From positions 51,232 to 115,231 of the forward strand of contig CASENM010000023.1 of assembly GCA_949289295.1 (NCBI GenBank): DNA of 64,000 nt, read 5' to 3'. Origin of the DNA: an uncultured Bacteroides sp. Lineage in GTDB: Bacteria > Bacteroidota > Bacteroidia > Bacteroidales > Bacteroidaceae. The translations under genes were made by a program, and so were the position numbers. This document shows, in pieces, positions 48,394-57,113 of this stretch; position 1 is the stretch's first letter; every line of letters starts with the position of its first letter. Under the pieces are notes generated by a model, which was not told where the DNA came from, made no database searches, and was given only the letters and a program-made list of their open reading frames with translations.

Positions 48394-49305
48394 ATGCAAG
48401 AAGAATACAACTTGAGCCACCTGAAAGAACTCGAAGCCGAGTCAATCCACATTATCCGTGAGGTGGCCGCCTCGTTTGAGAATCCGGTCATGCTATACAG
48501 CATCGGAAAGGATTCTTCCGTGATGGTGCGTCTGGCCGAGAAGGCATTCGCCCCAGGAAAAGCCCCGTTCCCGTTGATGCATATCGACTCGAAATGGAAA
48601 TTCAAGGACATGCTGAAATTCCGTGACGACTATGCCAGGGAGCATGGATGGAAACTGATTGTGGAAAGCAATATGGAGGCTTTCCGGGCCGGTGTGGGTC
48701 CGTTCACGCACGGAAGCAAGGTACACACTGACCTGATGAAGACGCAGGCCCTGCTGCATGCGCTCGACAAATACAAGTTCGACGCCGCTTTCGGAGGGGC
48801 ACGCCGCGACGAGGAGAAATCGCGCGCCAAGGAACGTATCTTCTCCTTCCGCAACGAATTCCACCAATGGGACCCGAAAAACCAGCGTCCGGAGCTGTGG
48901 GACCTGTACAACACACGCATCCGCAAGGGAGAAAGCATCCGTGTGTTCCCGTTGAGCAACTGGACGGAACTGGATGTATGGCAATACATCCGTCTGGAGA
49001 ATATCCCCATCGTCCCCCTGTATTTCGCGAAAGAACGCCCCACGGTCAACATCGACGGCCAGCTGATCATGCCGGATGACGACCGCCTGCCGGAAAAATA
49101 CCGCGACAAGATCGAGATGAAGAAGATCCGCTTCCGTACACTGGGATGCTGGCCGTTGACCGGCGCCATCGAAAGTGAGGCCGACACCATCGAGAAAATC
49201 GTGGAGGAGATGATGACCACGACCAAGAGCGAGCGCACTACCCGCGTCATCGACTTCGACCAGGATGCCAGCATGGAAGAGAAAAAACGGGAAGGATACT
49301 TTTAA
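48394..49305 (+). CDS. cysD: Sulfate adenylyltransferase subunit 2
   Basis: 303 residues, ATP pyrophosphatase type. [19 protein letters not shown] is the PP-loop, [16 protein letters not shown] and [25 protein letters not shown] are family motifs. With CysN it makes APS from ATP and sulfate. 2 bases follow cysC, and an 81-base gap with alternative hairpins lies before cysN. Confidence 0.97.
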   Translation: MQEEYNLSHLKELEAESIHIIREVAASFENPVMLYSIGKDSSVMVRLAEKAFAPGKAPFPLMHIDSKWKFKDMLKFRDDYAREHGWKLIVESNMEAFRAGVGPFTHGSKVHTDLMKTQALLHALDKYKFDAAFGGARRDEEKSRAKERIFSFRNEFHQWDPKNQRPELWDLYNTRIRKGESIRVFPLSNWTELDVWQYIRLENIPIVPLYFAKERPTVNIDGQLIMPDDDRLPEKYRDKIEMKKIRFRTLGCWPLTGAIESEADTIEKIVEEMMTTTKSERTTRVIDFDQDASMEEKKREGYF

Positions 49306-49322
49306 AGGAAGAATTAATAATT

Positions 49323-49379
49323 AACAATTAATAATGAGGCACACACCGTTATTAATTGTTCATTGTTCATTATTAATTG
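49323..49379 (+). repeat. Inverted-repeat set between cysD and cysN with two exclusive pairings
   Basis: AACAATTAATAA (49323-49334) is complementary both to 49349-49360 and, as part of a 13-bp match (49325-49337), to TCATTATTAATTG at 49367-49379. Two mutually exclusive hairpins are thus possible. Confidence 0.7.
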
Positions 49380-49386
49380 AAGAAAA

Positions 49387-50895
49387 ATGGAAGAATTAGA
49401 TAAAACCAAATCAGGGAACCCGATGGAAGGCGAAGCAAGAGGCAAAATGTCAATCGAGGAGTTCCTGAAAAAAGACGAGCAGAAAGACCTGCTCCGTTTC
49501 CTTACGGCAGGTTCCGTGGATGACGGAAAATCCACACTTATCGGACGACTGCTGTTTGACAGCAAGAAAATTTATGAAGACCAGCTCGTGGCACTGGAAC
49601 GCGACAGCAAGCGTGTGGGAAACGCGGGCGAACACATCGACTATGCCTTGCTGCTCGACGGACTGAAAGCCGAACGTGAACAAGGCATCACCATCGACGT
49701 GGCATACCGGTACTTTTCGACCAACAACCGCAAGTTCATCATTGCCGACACTCCGGGACACGAACAGTACACCCGCAACATGATTACCGGCGGTTCGACC
49801 GCCAATCTGGCCGTCATCCTGGTGGACGCGCGCGCCGGTGTCATCACACAGACACGCCGCCACACCTACCTGGTTTCCCTGCTGGGAATCAAGCATGTGG
49901 TACTGGCGGTAAACAAGATGGACCTGGTGGACTTCTCAAAAGAGGTGTTCGACAAGATTGTGGCCGACTACAAGGCATTCATCTCTCCGCTGGGAATACC
50001 CGATGTGACCTGCATCCCGTTGTCCGCACTCGACGGCGACAATGTAGTGGAAAAATCCGGACGCACCCCCTGGTATACAGGCCCGTCCCTGCTGGAGTTC
50101 CTTGAGACCGTACACATCGGCAACGACCATAACCTGACTGATTTCCGCTATCCGGTGCAATACGTATTGCGCCCGAATCTGGATTTCCGCGGCTTCTCTT
50201 CCAAAGTGGCCTCGGGAGTAATACGGAAAGGAGACGAGGTCATGGCTCTCCCGTCAGGAAAGAAGACCCATATAAAAGCCATCTACTCGCCCGACGGAGA
50301 ATGTGATTACGCCTATCCGCCCATGTCGGTCACACTGACACTGGAAGACGAGATCGACGTGTCACGCGGTGAGATGCTGGTACATCCGGACAACATGCCA
50401 ATGGTGGGACGCAACTTCGAGGCGATGCTGGTATGGATGGACGAAGAAAAGATGGATATGGAAAAGTCGTTCTTCCTGAAACAGACCACCAACATGAGCC
50501 GCACACGCGTAGACTCCATCAAATACAAGGTGGACGTGAACACCATGGAACACCTGAGTGTGGAGAACGGCAAGCTCAAGAAAGAGGATGTGCCCATGCA
50601 ACTGAACCAGATTGCCCACGTGGTGCTGACATCTTCCAAGGAACTGTTCTTCGACCCGTACACCAAGAACAAGGCGACCGGAGCGTTCATCCTTATCGAC
50701 CCGATTACCAACAACACCAGTGCGGCCGGAATGATCATCAACAAGGTGGATGACAAGGATATGCACACCACCATGGAGCTTCCGGTGCTCGACCTTCCGC
50801 GTCTGGGTATCGGTCCGGAACACTACGAGGCGATTGAAACCGCCGTGAAGGATCTGGAACGTCAGGGATACGCAATCGAAATCAAGAAGAATTAA
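49387..50895 (+). CDS. cysN: Sulfate adenylyltransferase subunit 1 (GTPase)
   Basis: 502 residues, EF-Tu-like translation-factor GTPase. G1 [18 protein letters not shown]3 [12 protein letters not shown] and G4 NKMDLVD are intact; beta-barrel domains 2 and 3 follow from about 245. GTP hydrolysis drives APS synthesis by CysD. A basic/acidic leader of about 30 residues precedes the G domain. Hairpin-forming repeats lie on both sides. Confidence 0.97.
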   Translation: MEELDKTKSGNPMEGEARGKMSIEEFLKKDEQKDLLRFLTAGSVDDGKSTLIGRLLFDSKKIYEDQLVALERDSKRVGNAGEHIDYALLLDGLKAEREQGITIDVAYRYFSTNNRKFIIADTPGHEQYTRNMITGGSTANLAVILVDARAGVITQTRRHTYLVSLLGIKHVVLAVNKMDLVDFSKEVFDKIVADYKAFISPLGIPDVTCIPLSALDGDNVVEKSGRTPWYTGPSLLEFLETVHIGNDHNLTDFRYPVQYVLRPNLDFRGFSSKVASGVIRKGDEVMALPSGKKTHIKAIYSPDGECDYAYPPMSVTLTLEDEIDVSRGEMLVHPDNMPMVGRNFEAMLVWMDEEKMDMEKSFFLKQTTNMSRTRVDSIKYKVDVNTMEHLSVENGKLKKEDVPMQLNQIAHVVLTSSKELFFDPYTKNKATGAFILIDPITNNTSAAGMIINKVDDKDMHTTMELPVLDLPRLGIGPEHYEAIETAVKDLERQGYAIEIKKN

Positions 50896-50961
50896 CAGTT
50901 AATAATCAGGAATTAATAGTGAGCAGTGTTCACGATCAACCATTAACTGTTCACTATTAAT
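50891..50961 (+). repeat. Inverted-repeat set between cysN and the sulfotransferase
   Basis: A 16-bp stem joins 50912-50927 to 50946-50961 (one G-U pair). An alternative pairing joins AACAGTTAAT (50894-50903) to ATTAACTGTT (50942-50951). It has the same layout as the set before cysN. Confidence 0.7.
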
Positions 50962-50977
50962 CATTCATTGAAACGAC

Positions 50978-52084
50978 ATGGGTTTATTAGAATTCAGTAA
51001 ACTGCCGGTCAATACCCTGGTGGGTGCCGACTGGAAAACATTCAACGAAATCACGAAAGGACGCGCCATCGGCCCTGCATACAAGGGAAAATACCGTCTC
51101 ACAAAGGCCGTATGCCGACTGCTTTCCGTATTGAAGCCCCTGCAGGACAAGAGATACGAGAAACTGCTGGCAAACAAGCCACTGGAACACGATCCGGTAT
51201 TCATTCTGGGGCACTGGCGCAGCGGAACCACGTTCATGCACAACGTGTTCTCGTGCGACAAGCACTTCGGCTACAACACCACGTACCAGACCGTGTTCCC
51301 GCACCTGATGATGTGGGGACAGCCCTTCTTCAAGAAAAACATGAGCTGGCTGATGCCTGACAAGCGCCCTACCGACAATATGGAACTGGCGGTCGACCTT
51401 CCGCAGGAAGAGGAGTTCGCGCTGACCAACATGATGCCGTATACATACTATAACTTCTGGTTCCTGCCCAAACACACACAGGAATACGCCGACAAATACC
51501 TGCTCTTTGACGACATTACCGACGAAGAACTGAAAGTATTCGAGGAAGTGTTCACCAAGCTCATCAAGATTTCCTTGTGGAACACCCACGGCACCCAGTT
51601 CCTGAGCAAGAACCCACCCCACACGGGACGCGTAAAGGAACTGGTCAAGATGTTCCCGAACGCGAAGTTCATCTACCTGATGCGCAATCCGTACACGGTG
51701 TTCGAGTCCACCCGGAGCTTCTTCACCAACACTATCAAGCCCCTGCAACTGCAGGAAATCAGCGAGAAAGAGCTTCAGGACAACATCCTTTCTGTCTACG
51801 CGAAACTCTATCACAAGTATGAGGCCGACAAGAAGTTCATCCCCGAAGGCAATCTGGTGGAAGTACGTTTCGAGGACTACGAGAAGGACGCGTTCAATCT
51901 GACCCAGGAAATCTATCAGAAGCTTTCCCTCCCCGGCTTCGACGAGGCACGTGCGGACATAGAGGCTTACGTGAACAAGAAGAAAGGCTACAAGAAAAAC
52001 AAGTACCAGTACAAGCCCGAGACGGTGGAACTGGTGGAAAAGAACTGGTCGTTTGCCCTGGAACAATGGAACTATAAGCTGTAA
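50978..52084 (+). CDS. PAPS-dependent sulfotransferase (candidate steroid sulfotransferase)
   Basis: 368 residues, no signal peptide. The 5'-phosphosulfate loop is ILGHWRSGTTFMHN at about 76-89; the 3'-phosphate site is YLMRNPYTVFESTRSF at about 233-248 (Arg236 and the Ser near 244). A conserved catalytic-type His lies in NVFSCDKHFGYNT. It belongs to the Sulfotransfer_3-like group and comes straight after cysQ-permease-cysC-cysD-cysN. From memory, a B. thetaiotaomicron protein in the same setting (BT_0416) sulfonates steroids such as cholesterol. The same activity is likely here but unproven. Confidence 0.88.
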   Translation: MGLLEFSKLPVNTLVGADWKTFNEITKGRAIGPAYKGKYRLTKAVCRLLSVLKPLQDKRYEKLLANKPLEHDPVFILGHWRSGTTFMHNVFSCDKHFGYNTTYQTVFPHLMMWGQPFFKKNMSWLMPDKRPTDNMELAVDLPQEEEFALTNMMPYTYYNFWFLPKHTQEYADKYLLFDDITDEELKVFEEVFTKLIKISLWNTHGTQFLSKNPPHTGRVKELVKMFPNAKFIYLMRNPYTVFESTRSFFTNTIKPLQLQEISEKELQDNILSVYAKLYHKYEADKKFIPEGNLVEVRFEDYEKDAFNLTQEIYQKLSLPGFDEARADIEAYVNKKKGYKKNKYQYKPETVELVEKNWSFALEQWNYKL

Positions 52085-52109
52085 GACAAACTGACAAATT
52101 GTCTGCAGA

Positions 52110-52197
52110 AAAACGCCTTGACGTTTTGCACAAAACGGCCTGACGTTTCAACCAAAACGCTTCGATGTTTTCTACAAAACGTCGAAGCGTTTTTTAC
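52110..52197 (+). repeat. Four tandem 22-bp units after the sulfotransferase gene
   Basis: Units start at 52110, 52132, 52154 and 52176 and follow AAAACG-N6-CGTTTT-N4 (one mismatch in units 2 and 3). Each has self-complementary ends. Units 3 and 4 together form the terminator listed separately. Confidence 0.85.
52154..52195 (+). terminator. Terminator of the sulfotransferase operon
   Basis: An 18-bp stem (52154-52171 with 52176-52193, one G-U pair), loop CTAC, followed by T-run. It lies 70 bases after the stop codon. Confidence 0.85.
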
Positions 52198-52200
52198 TGC

Positions 52201-52321
52201 CTGTCCCAATGGACGAGATACAAGGATCTCACGCTATAGTGTGGGCTGTTATTACCATATCTGTATCTCAGGTTCTCCCAGGACCTTCAACTTAGGATGT
52301 GGAGCATTGCTGTCCCACACT
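52201..52321. repeat. Short direct and inverted repeats in the intergenic region
   Basis: CTGTCCCA occurs at 52201-52208 and 52310-52317. AGTGTGGG at 52238-52245 is complementary to CCCACACT at 52314-52321. No transposase frame lies inside. The rest of 52198-52539 is A/T-rich with no gene that I can support. Confidence 0.4.
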
Positions 52322-52513
52322 CAAACCAAATAACATTCTATATCTTTCTGCTTATTAAGTTATATATTCAATATTCTTTATAATTTGATACCGCAAAGTT
52401 CCCGCGATTTTCAAGTGTTCATTTTACTTTGACTATTCCAATTACGGCAATATATCAGTAAAACCGTCACAATCCTCCGTGAATTTGTTACGCCCTTTTG
52501 TGTCATATACCGC

Positions 52514-52521
52514 TACTTTTG
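52514..52521 (+). promoter_or_regulatory. Promoter -7 element for the broken Tat-leader gene
   Basis: TACTTTTG, perfect TAnnTTTG, 18 bases before the ATG at 52540. Confidence 0.5.
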
Positions 52522-52539
52522 TACCAAAAGAAGAAGTAT

Positions 52540-52993
52540 ATGAATACGGATAATAAAATAAGCAGAAGGGACTTTATCAAGGCTTCCGTTGTGACGGGAG
52601 GGGCGTTGCTTGCTTCCACGGCTATACCGGAGCAGGCGATGAATCTGTTGCAGGAACAGAAGAACGATAACAAGTTTGACAATGACATCCGACCAAATCA
52701 GGCGGTGCATCGACCTTGGCGCATACATAGAGTATTGCTATCTGCCTTGCCTTTGGGGAGAGGGAACGAAGATGCCCCAGTACCAACGGCAAAGCATCGA
52801 AGATTTCGCTTCATTCGTCCGTATCGACCCGACACGGAGTTTCATCTCTACGGACTTGGGGCAGGCGGTGATGCCGCATCCCATTGAGGGCATGAGGGAT
52901 TGCATCGTGAAACTGCAAGCCGCCGGAGTTTCCCAAAGCGACATCGACTTGCTGGTACGCATCAATCCGGCATGGCTCATCGGTCTAAACTAA
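52540..52993 (+). pseudogene. Remnant of a Tat-exported DUF6282-like metal-dependent hydrolase
   Basis: The N-terminus is an intact leader (MNTDNKISRRDFIKASVVTGG) with the twin-arginine motif RRDFIK. From about 52675 the coding signal moves to another frame, which encodes MTSDQIRRCIDLGAYIEYCYLP, a SFISTDLGQAVMPHPIEGMRD stretch and NPAWLIGLN, the C-terminal part of DUF6282/amidohydrolase-like proteins. The ~200 residues expected between are missing, so a deletion plus frameshift is likely. The promoter and leader survive. It lies just before another Tat-leader gene of the same redox region. Confidence 0.75.
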
Positions 52994-52998
52994 TTCAT

Positions 52999-53040
52999 CA
53001 TTCTTAATTCTTCATTCTTAATTCTTCATTCTTAATTCTT
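52999..53040 (+). repeat. Three tandem 14-bp units before an oxidoreductase gene
   Basis: CATTCTTAATTCTT is repeated perfectly at 52999, 53013 and 53027, ending 12 bases before the ATG at 53053. Confidence 0.9.
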
Positions 53041-53052
53041 CATTAATAAAGT

Positions 53053-54342
53053 ATGGACAGACGGGATTTTATCAAAAGCGGACTTCTTGCCGTAGCCGTG
53101 GGAGCGGTGAGCGGCCCGAAAGTCATTGCGCAGGAAGCTGAAAGGCAAGTGGCGAGGGAACAGTTGTCGAAAAAAATCCTCAACTATAATCCGCAGATGC
53201 AATACCGTCCGATGGGGCGCACGGGAGTGAACGTGTCGGCACTAGGGTTCGGAATGCTGCGCCTGCCGATGAGGAACGGGCACGTGGACTTCGACCAGAC
53301 CACGCCGATGGTGCGCCGTGCCATCGAAGGCGGTGTGAACTACATCGACACGGGACGCGTCTATCTCGGCGGCGAGAGCGAGCAGGCGGTGGGTAAAGCC
53401 CTTGCCGGAGACTGGCGCGACAGAGTTTATGTCACGTCCAAGATGCCGTGGTGGGAGATGCGGTCGGCGGACGACTTCGAGAAGTTCTTCGACCAGTCGC
53501 GCCGCACGATTGGCACCGATGTCATCGACTTCTACCACATCCACATGATCATGCACCGCGCGTGGAAGGATTATGTGCTGCCCTATAAGCTCATTGAGAA
53601 AATGGAACGGCTGAAAGCGCAGGGAAAAATCCGCTTCATGGGCTTCTCCTTTCACGACAGTCTGCAACTGTTCAAGCGCGTGGTGGAATATACCCCTGCA
53701 TGGGACTTCTGCCTCATCCAGCACAACTACTTGGACTACGAATACGAGGCGGGTGTGCTCGGTCCGAAATACGCCGCCGCCAACGGCATGGGACTGGCAG
53801 TGATGAAGCCCGTCCGCACGGGATTCCTTGCCAACCTGCCGCAGACGATGCGTGACGCGCTTGCCTCCACGGGCATCCGCAAGCCCGACACCGAGTGGGC
53901 GTTGGACTACCTGTGGGACATTCCCGAAGTGAGCGTGGCAGTGAGCGGCATGGGCAGCATGGCGGACGTGGAGGAGAACCTGAAGTACGCCGCCAAAGCC
54001 CGCCCCAACATGCTCACCCCTGCCGAGCGCGAGGCATTGGGCGCGGCCATCTATGTCTACCGCCACGCGCCGGGACACATCGACTGCACGGGCTGCTACC
54101 AGTGCATCCCCTGCCCGCACAACGTCGCCATCGGCTACATCTTCGCCTATGTGTACAACAATTATCTGTTGCACCGCGACAAGCTGCGGGCAATGGCAGA
54201 CTACACTGTCTCGATGTCGCCCATACAGCGTGGTGACCCGGCATCCTCATGCATCGCCTGCGGCGAATGTCTGGCGAAGTGCCCGCAGCATCTGGATATT
54301 CCCGCTCTGCTGGCGAGGGTGAAGGAAACAATGGGGAGATAA
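53053..54342 (+). CDS. Tat-exported aldo/keto reductase with 4Fe-4S tail
   Basis: 429 residues. The N-terminus MDRRDFIKSGLLAVAVGAVSG is a twin-arginine signal, so the folded, cofactor-loaded enzyme is exported. The aldo/keto reductase barrel runs from about 50 (YRPMGRTGVNVSALGFGMLRLP, NYIDTGRVYLGGESEQAVGKAL with Asp and Tyr, VTSKMP with Lys, YHIHM with His). The C-terminal ~90 residues carry two cysteine clusters, CTGCYQCIPCP and CIACGECLAKCP, as in ferredoxins. A redox enzyme receiving or giving electrons through Fe-S centres is likely; substrate unknown. Confidence 0.9.
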   Translation: MDRRDFIKSGLLAVAVGAVSGPKVIAQEAERQVAREQLSKKILNYNPQMQYRPMGRTGVNVSALGFGMLRLPMRNGHVDFDQTTPMVRRAIEGGVNYIDTGRVYLGGESEQAVGKALAGDWRDRVYVTSKMPWWEMRSADDFEKFFDQSRRTIGTDVIDFYHIHMIMHRAWKDYVLPYKLIEKMERLKAQGKIRFMGFSFHDSLQLFKRVVEYTPAWDFCLIQHNYLDYEYEAGVLGPKYAAANGMGLAVMKPVRTGFLANLPQTMRDALASTGIRKPDTEWALDYLWDIPEVSVAVSGMGSMADVEENLKYAAKARPNMLTPAEREALGAAIYVYRHAPGHIDCTGCYQCIPCPHNVAIGYIFAYVYNNYLLHRDKLRAMADYTVSMSPIQRGDPASSCIACGECLAKCPQHLDIPALLARVKETMGR

Positions 54343-54345
54343 TCC

Positions 54346-54376
54346 TTGCCTCGCTTGCCGATTTCCCCTATCTTCG
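54346..54376 (+). promoter_or_regulatory. Promoter of the MmcQ/YjbR-like gene
   Basis: TTG at 54346-54348, 20-base spacer, TATCTTCG (one mismatch to TAnnTTTG) at 54369-54376. It begins 3 bases after the upstream stop. Confidence 0.6.
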
Positions 54377-54414
54377 TACATCAAAAATGAACGAATATAG
54401 AAAAAATAGCAATC

Positions 54415-54789
54415 ATGAACATAGAAGATTTCAGAGCCTACTGCCTTTCACAGAAAGGCGTGACGGAAAAGATGCCCTTCGGCAAGGCAACATCGGAATA
54501 CGACCGCAACTTGCTGGTCTTTAGCGTGCTTGACAAGTGGTTTTGCTTCGTGAACGTGGACGTGTTCGACTTCTGCGACATCAAGTGCGACCCGGAGCAA
54601 ATCGTGGAACTGCAAGAGCGTAATCAGGGCATCCTCCCCGGTTACCACATGAACAAGAAGCACTGGATTAGCGTCTGCTTCAACCAAGACGTGCCCGACA
54701 GCAAGATACGGGAACTCGTCCGCCAGTCGTATGACATCGTGGTCGCTTCGCTTACCAAGAAGCAGCGGGAGAAATTGGGAAAAACATGA
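54415..54789 (+). CDS. MmcQ/YjbR family protein
   Basis: 124 residues, small alpha/beta protein. FRAYCLSQKGVTEKMPFG, FSVLDKWFCFVNVDVFDFCDIKCDPEQIVELQER and PGYHMNKKHWISVCF are typical of the YjbR/MmcQ fold. Described as DNA-binding-like, but no firm function is known. Cytoplasmic. Convergent with the AraC gene that ends at 54862. Confidence 0.9.
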   Translation: MNIEDFRAYCLSQKGVTEKMPFGKATSEYDRNLLVFSVLDKWFCFVNVDVFDFCDIKCDPEQIVELQERNQGILPGYHMNKKHWISVCFNQDVPDSKIRELVRQSYDIVVASLTKKQREKLGKT

Positions 54790-54861
54790 CTCATATAGAT
54801 GCCTTGTGTTGTTGGACGGCGCATGGCTGATGTTACGTTCATTGACTACGATATGTTATTC

Positions 54862-55692
54862 TTATCCTGCCATTCCACCTTTCCTGAATTGCAAAGGCGA
54901 AACGCCTGCATGCTTCCGGAAGAACCGTGCAAAAAAGGACGAATTGGGAAAATGCAGTTCGTCCGCTATCTGGGAGACGCTCTTACCGGTGGAACGCAAT
55001 TGAAGCTTGGCTTCACGCATCAAGAAGTCGGACAGCCAAAAATGGAATGTCTGATTGGTTCGCATTTTTATGGTTCTCATCAGGTGCTTGTCTGATACGC
55101 AAAGGCGGTCGGCATAAAAAGCAGCTGTATGTTCTTCCTTGTAATAAGTATGCAGGAGACTGAAGAACCTGTCTATCAATTCGTCCGGACGGGATGCCGC
55201 GTCTGTGGCGGACGGGCTGCCGTAGAGACGGCTTATTTCGACAATAAACGAATATAGTAATCCTTTTGTGGCATCCGCATGGGTGGGGACGTGCCGTGCA
55301 TGGCATTCGCGGATGAAATCGAAATAACGGCTGGCCAGTCTGAAGGTTTCCGCATCCAACAGACGGTGAGGGGCATTGACCGCGTTGTCCGATATCTCAG
55401 TTTTCAGCAACAAGGGAAAATCCGACAAATAATCGAATCCGAAGCGAAGGTATTCGTAACTGAAATCTTCCCCGCACGACAGGCCGCGCAGCAGCATGTG
55501 GGGAAGGAGGAAAAGGAAAGCACCCTTGCCCAGCCGGAGCGCATGGTCGTCTATCTCCACCCAAGCCTCGCCTTGCAGTACCAGCACGAAATGGACATAA
55601 CCGACAGGGGTGCGCCGTGCCTCGTCCAGGGGAAACAGGCCGGACAAGTCGCCTGTAGCAGGGATTATATGAAACAATGAGGTAGCATTCAT
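54862..55692 (-). CDS. AraC-family transcriptional regulator
   Basis: 276 residues from the ATG; a longer frame needs a TTG. The N-terminal cupin part is GYVHFVLVLQGEAWVEIDDHALRLGKGAFLFLLPHMLLRG. The C-terminus has the two helix-turn-helix units (AFYADRLCVSDKHLMRTIKM and SVSQIADELHFPNSSFFARFFRKHAGVSP). Divergent from the Bcr/CflA-type exporter at 55796, the obvious regulatory target. Its -7 element ends only 4 bases before the ATG. Confidence 0.9.
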   Translation of the reverse strand: MNATSLFHIIPATGDLSGLFPLDEARRTPVGYVHFVLVLQGEAWVEIDDHALRLGKGAFLFLLPHMLLRGLSCGEDFSYEYLRFGFDYLSDFPLLLKTEISDNAVNAPHRLLDAETFRLASRYFDFIRECHARHVPTHADATKGLLYSFIVEISRLYGSPSATDAASRPDELIDRFFSLLHTYYKEEHTAAFYADRLCVSDKHLMRTIKMRTNQTFHFWLSDFLMREAKLQLRSTGKSVSQIADELHFPNSSFFARFFRKHAGVSPLQFRKGGMAG

Positions 55693-55696
55693 GCTG

Positions 55697-55704
55697 CAAA
55701 GATA
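55697..55704 (-). promoter_or_regulatory. Promoter -7 element abutting the AraC start
   Basis: Minus strand TATCTTTG, perfect TAnnTTTG, with only 4 bases before the ATG at 55692. If used, the mRNA would be leaderless or nearly so. Confidence 0.5.
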
Positions 55705-55795
55705 ATCACGATTTGGATAATTCCTGCTTGGAATGGGGCGAAATGTATCCGCCAAAAGTGGCGAACTTTGCGCCCGGTAAATAAAATAACAGAAA

Positions 55796-57019
55796 ATGAG
55801 AACTCAAACAAGAAATTCTGACCTCTATCTTCTTATCGTAGTCGGCATCATCGCCGCATTCGGCCCTTTCGTCACCGACTTCTATCTTCCCGCATTGCCT
55901 TCCTTGGGCGAGTATTTCCATACAACGGCTTCGCGCGTACAGTTGAGTTTGACATTCAGCATGGTGGGACTTGCTGTGGGACAGCTCTTCATCGGTCCGT
56001 TGAGCGACAAGTACGGGCGCAAAAAGACCCTCTTGGAATCACTGGTTCTATTCTGCATGGCGACCATGGGTTGCCTGTATGCGCCGGACATCCATTGGTT
56101 CATCTTTTTCCGCCTGCTGCAAGGCATGACAGGAGCCGGCGGCGTGGTCATCTCCAAATCCATCGCGACCGATCTTTACGAAGGGCGCGAACTGGCTCGC
56201 TTTTATGCTTTGCTGAGCAGTGTGCAGGGACTGGCCCCCATTTGCGCCCCTGTGCTGGGCGGGCTGCTGTTGGAAACGACCGATTGGAAAGGCATCTTCT
56301 GGATTCTGCTGGCCATCGGCGTTTCGCTCGTCATTGCCTTGTGTTTCTTCAAGGAATCGCTTCCGGTGGAACATAGGGTAAACGGGAAAGCACTTGCTTC
56401 CTTCCGTCATTACCTGCCCGTGCTCCGCAACAAGCGTTTCATTGGTTACGTGTTGGCGCAAGCGTTCGCGATGGGAGTGATGTTTGCCTACATCGCCGCT
56501 TCTCCTTTCATCTTCCAAGAGCATTACCGGCTTTCGCCCTTGGCATACAGTCTGTGTTTCGGGGCAAACGCCTTGGCCATCATGTTGGGAAGCCTTACCG
56601 TCCCGTTCTTCCGTACAGTGGAGCGGGCACTGAAAGCCGGATCCGTCGGGTTTGGAGGAGTCAGTTTGCTGGTGGCAGGCGTGTTGATGGCAGATGCTCC
56701 CGTGGCAGTGGTGGAATGCGGCCTGTTTGTGTTTCTTCTTTTCTTGGGATTGATTTTGCCCAGCTCCACGACGTTGGCTCTTGACGAGGAGCGTAGCAAT
56801 TCCGGCAATGCATCAGCCGTGTTAGGATTTCTGATATTCCTGTTCGGAGGCGTGTTCTCGCCGCTTACCGGATTAGGGAACATACTCTATACGACCGGCA
56901 TTATCATTGTCCTTTGCAGTTTGGGGACGTGGATGTGCGTGTATCGGGTGTGTCGAAAAACATATAAGACTCCATTTTGCTTCGCCCCCACACCCTCAGA
57001 CGATGCTCCGACAGCGTAA
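55796..57019 (+). CDS. Bcr/CflA-type MFS drug exporter
   Basis: 407 residues with 12 membrane segments. DFYLPALPSLGEYFHTTASRVQLSLT, GPLSDKYGRKKTLLES (MFS motif A) and FRLLQGMTGAGGVVISKSIATDLY (motif C-like antiporter signature) identify the drug:H+ antiporter-1 group containing Bcr and CflA. It is likely controlled by the divergent AraC protein. The stop is followed by 134 bases before the next exporter. Confidence 0.92.
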   Translation: MRTQTRNSDLYLLIVVGIIAAFGPFVTDFYLPALPSLGEYFHTTASRVQLSLTFSMVGLAVGQLFIGPLSDKYGRKKTLLESLVLFCMATMGCLYAPDIHWFIFFRLLQGMTGAGGVVISKSIATDLYEGRELARFYALLSSVQGLAPICAPVLGGLLLETTDWKGIFWILLAIGVSLVIALCFFKESLPVEHRVNGKALASFRHYLPVLRNKRFIGYVLAQAFAMGVMFAYIAASPFIFQEHYRLSPLAYSLCFGANALAIMLGSLTVPFFRTVERALKAGSVGFGGVSLLVAGVLMADAPVAVVECGLFVFLLFLGLILPSSTTLALDEERSNSGNASAVLGFLIFLFGGVFSPLTGLGNILYTTGIIIVLCSLGTWMCVYRVCRKTYKTPFCFAPTPSDDAPTA

Positions 57020-57113
57020 TGCCCTCCTGCTTTTTGAAAACCTTAACAAAACTGCGCTTCCGCGCATCACTTTATTTAACCGACACGCATTTTAAGGCGG
57101 ATTTTGTTTTTTG

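Noticed and set aside
50987-52066. Minus-strand frame of 359 codons opposite the sulfotransferase
   Set aside because: Lacks any recognisable domain and covers both PAPS-binding motifs of the real gene.
52110-52197. CRISPR array
   Set aside because: Units are adjacent with no unique spacers and no cas genes nearby; it is a tandem repeat ending in a terminator.
52201-52321. Insertion sequence
   Set aside because: No transposase frame, and the repeats are only 8 bases long.
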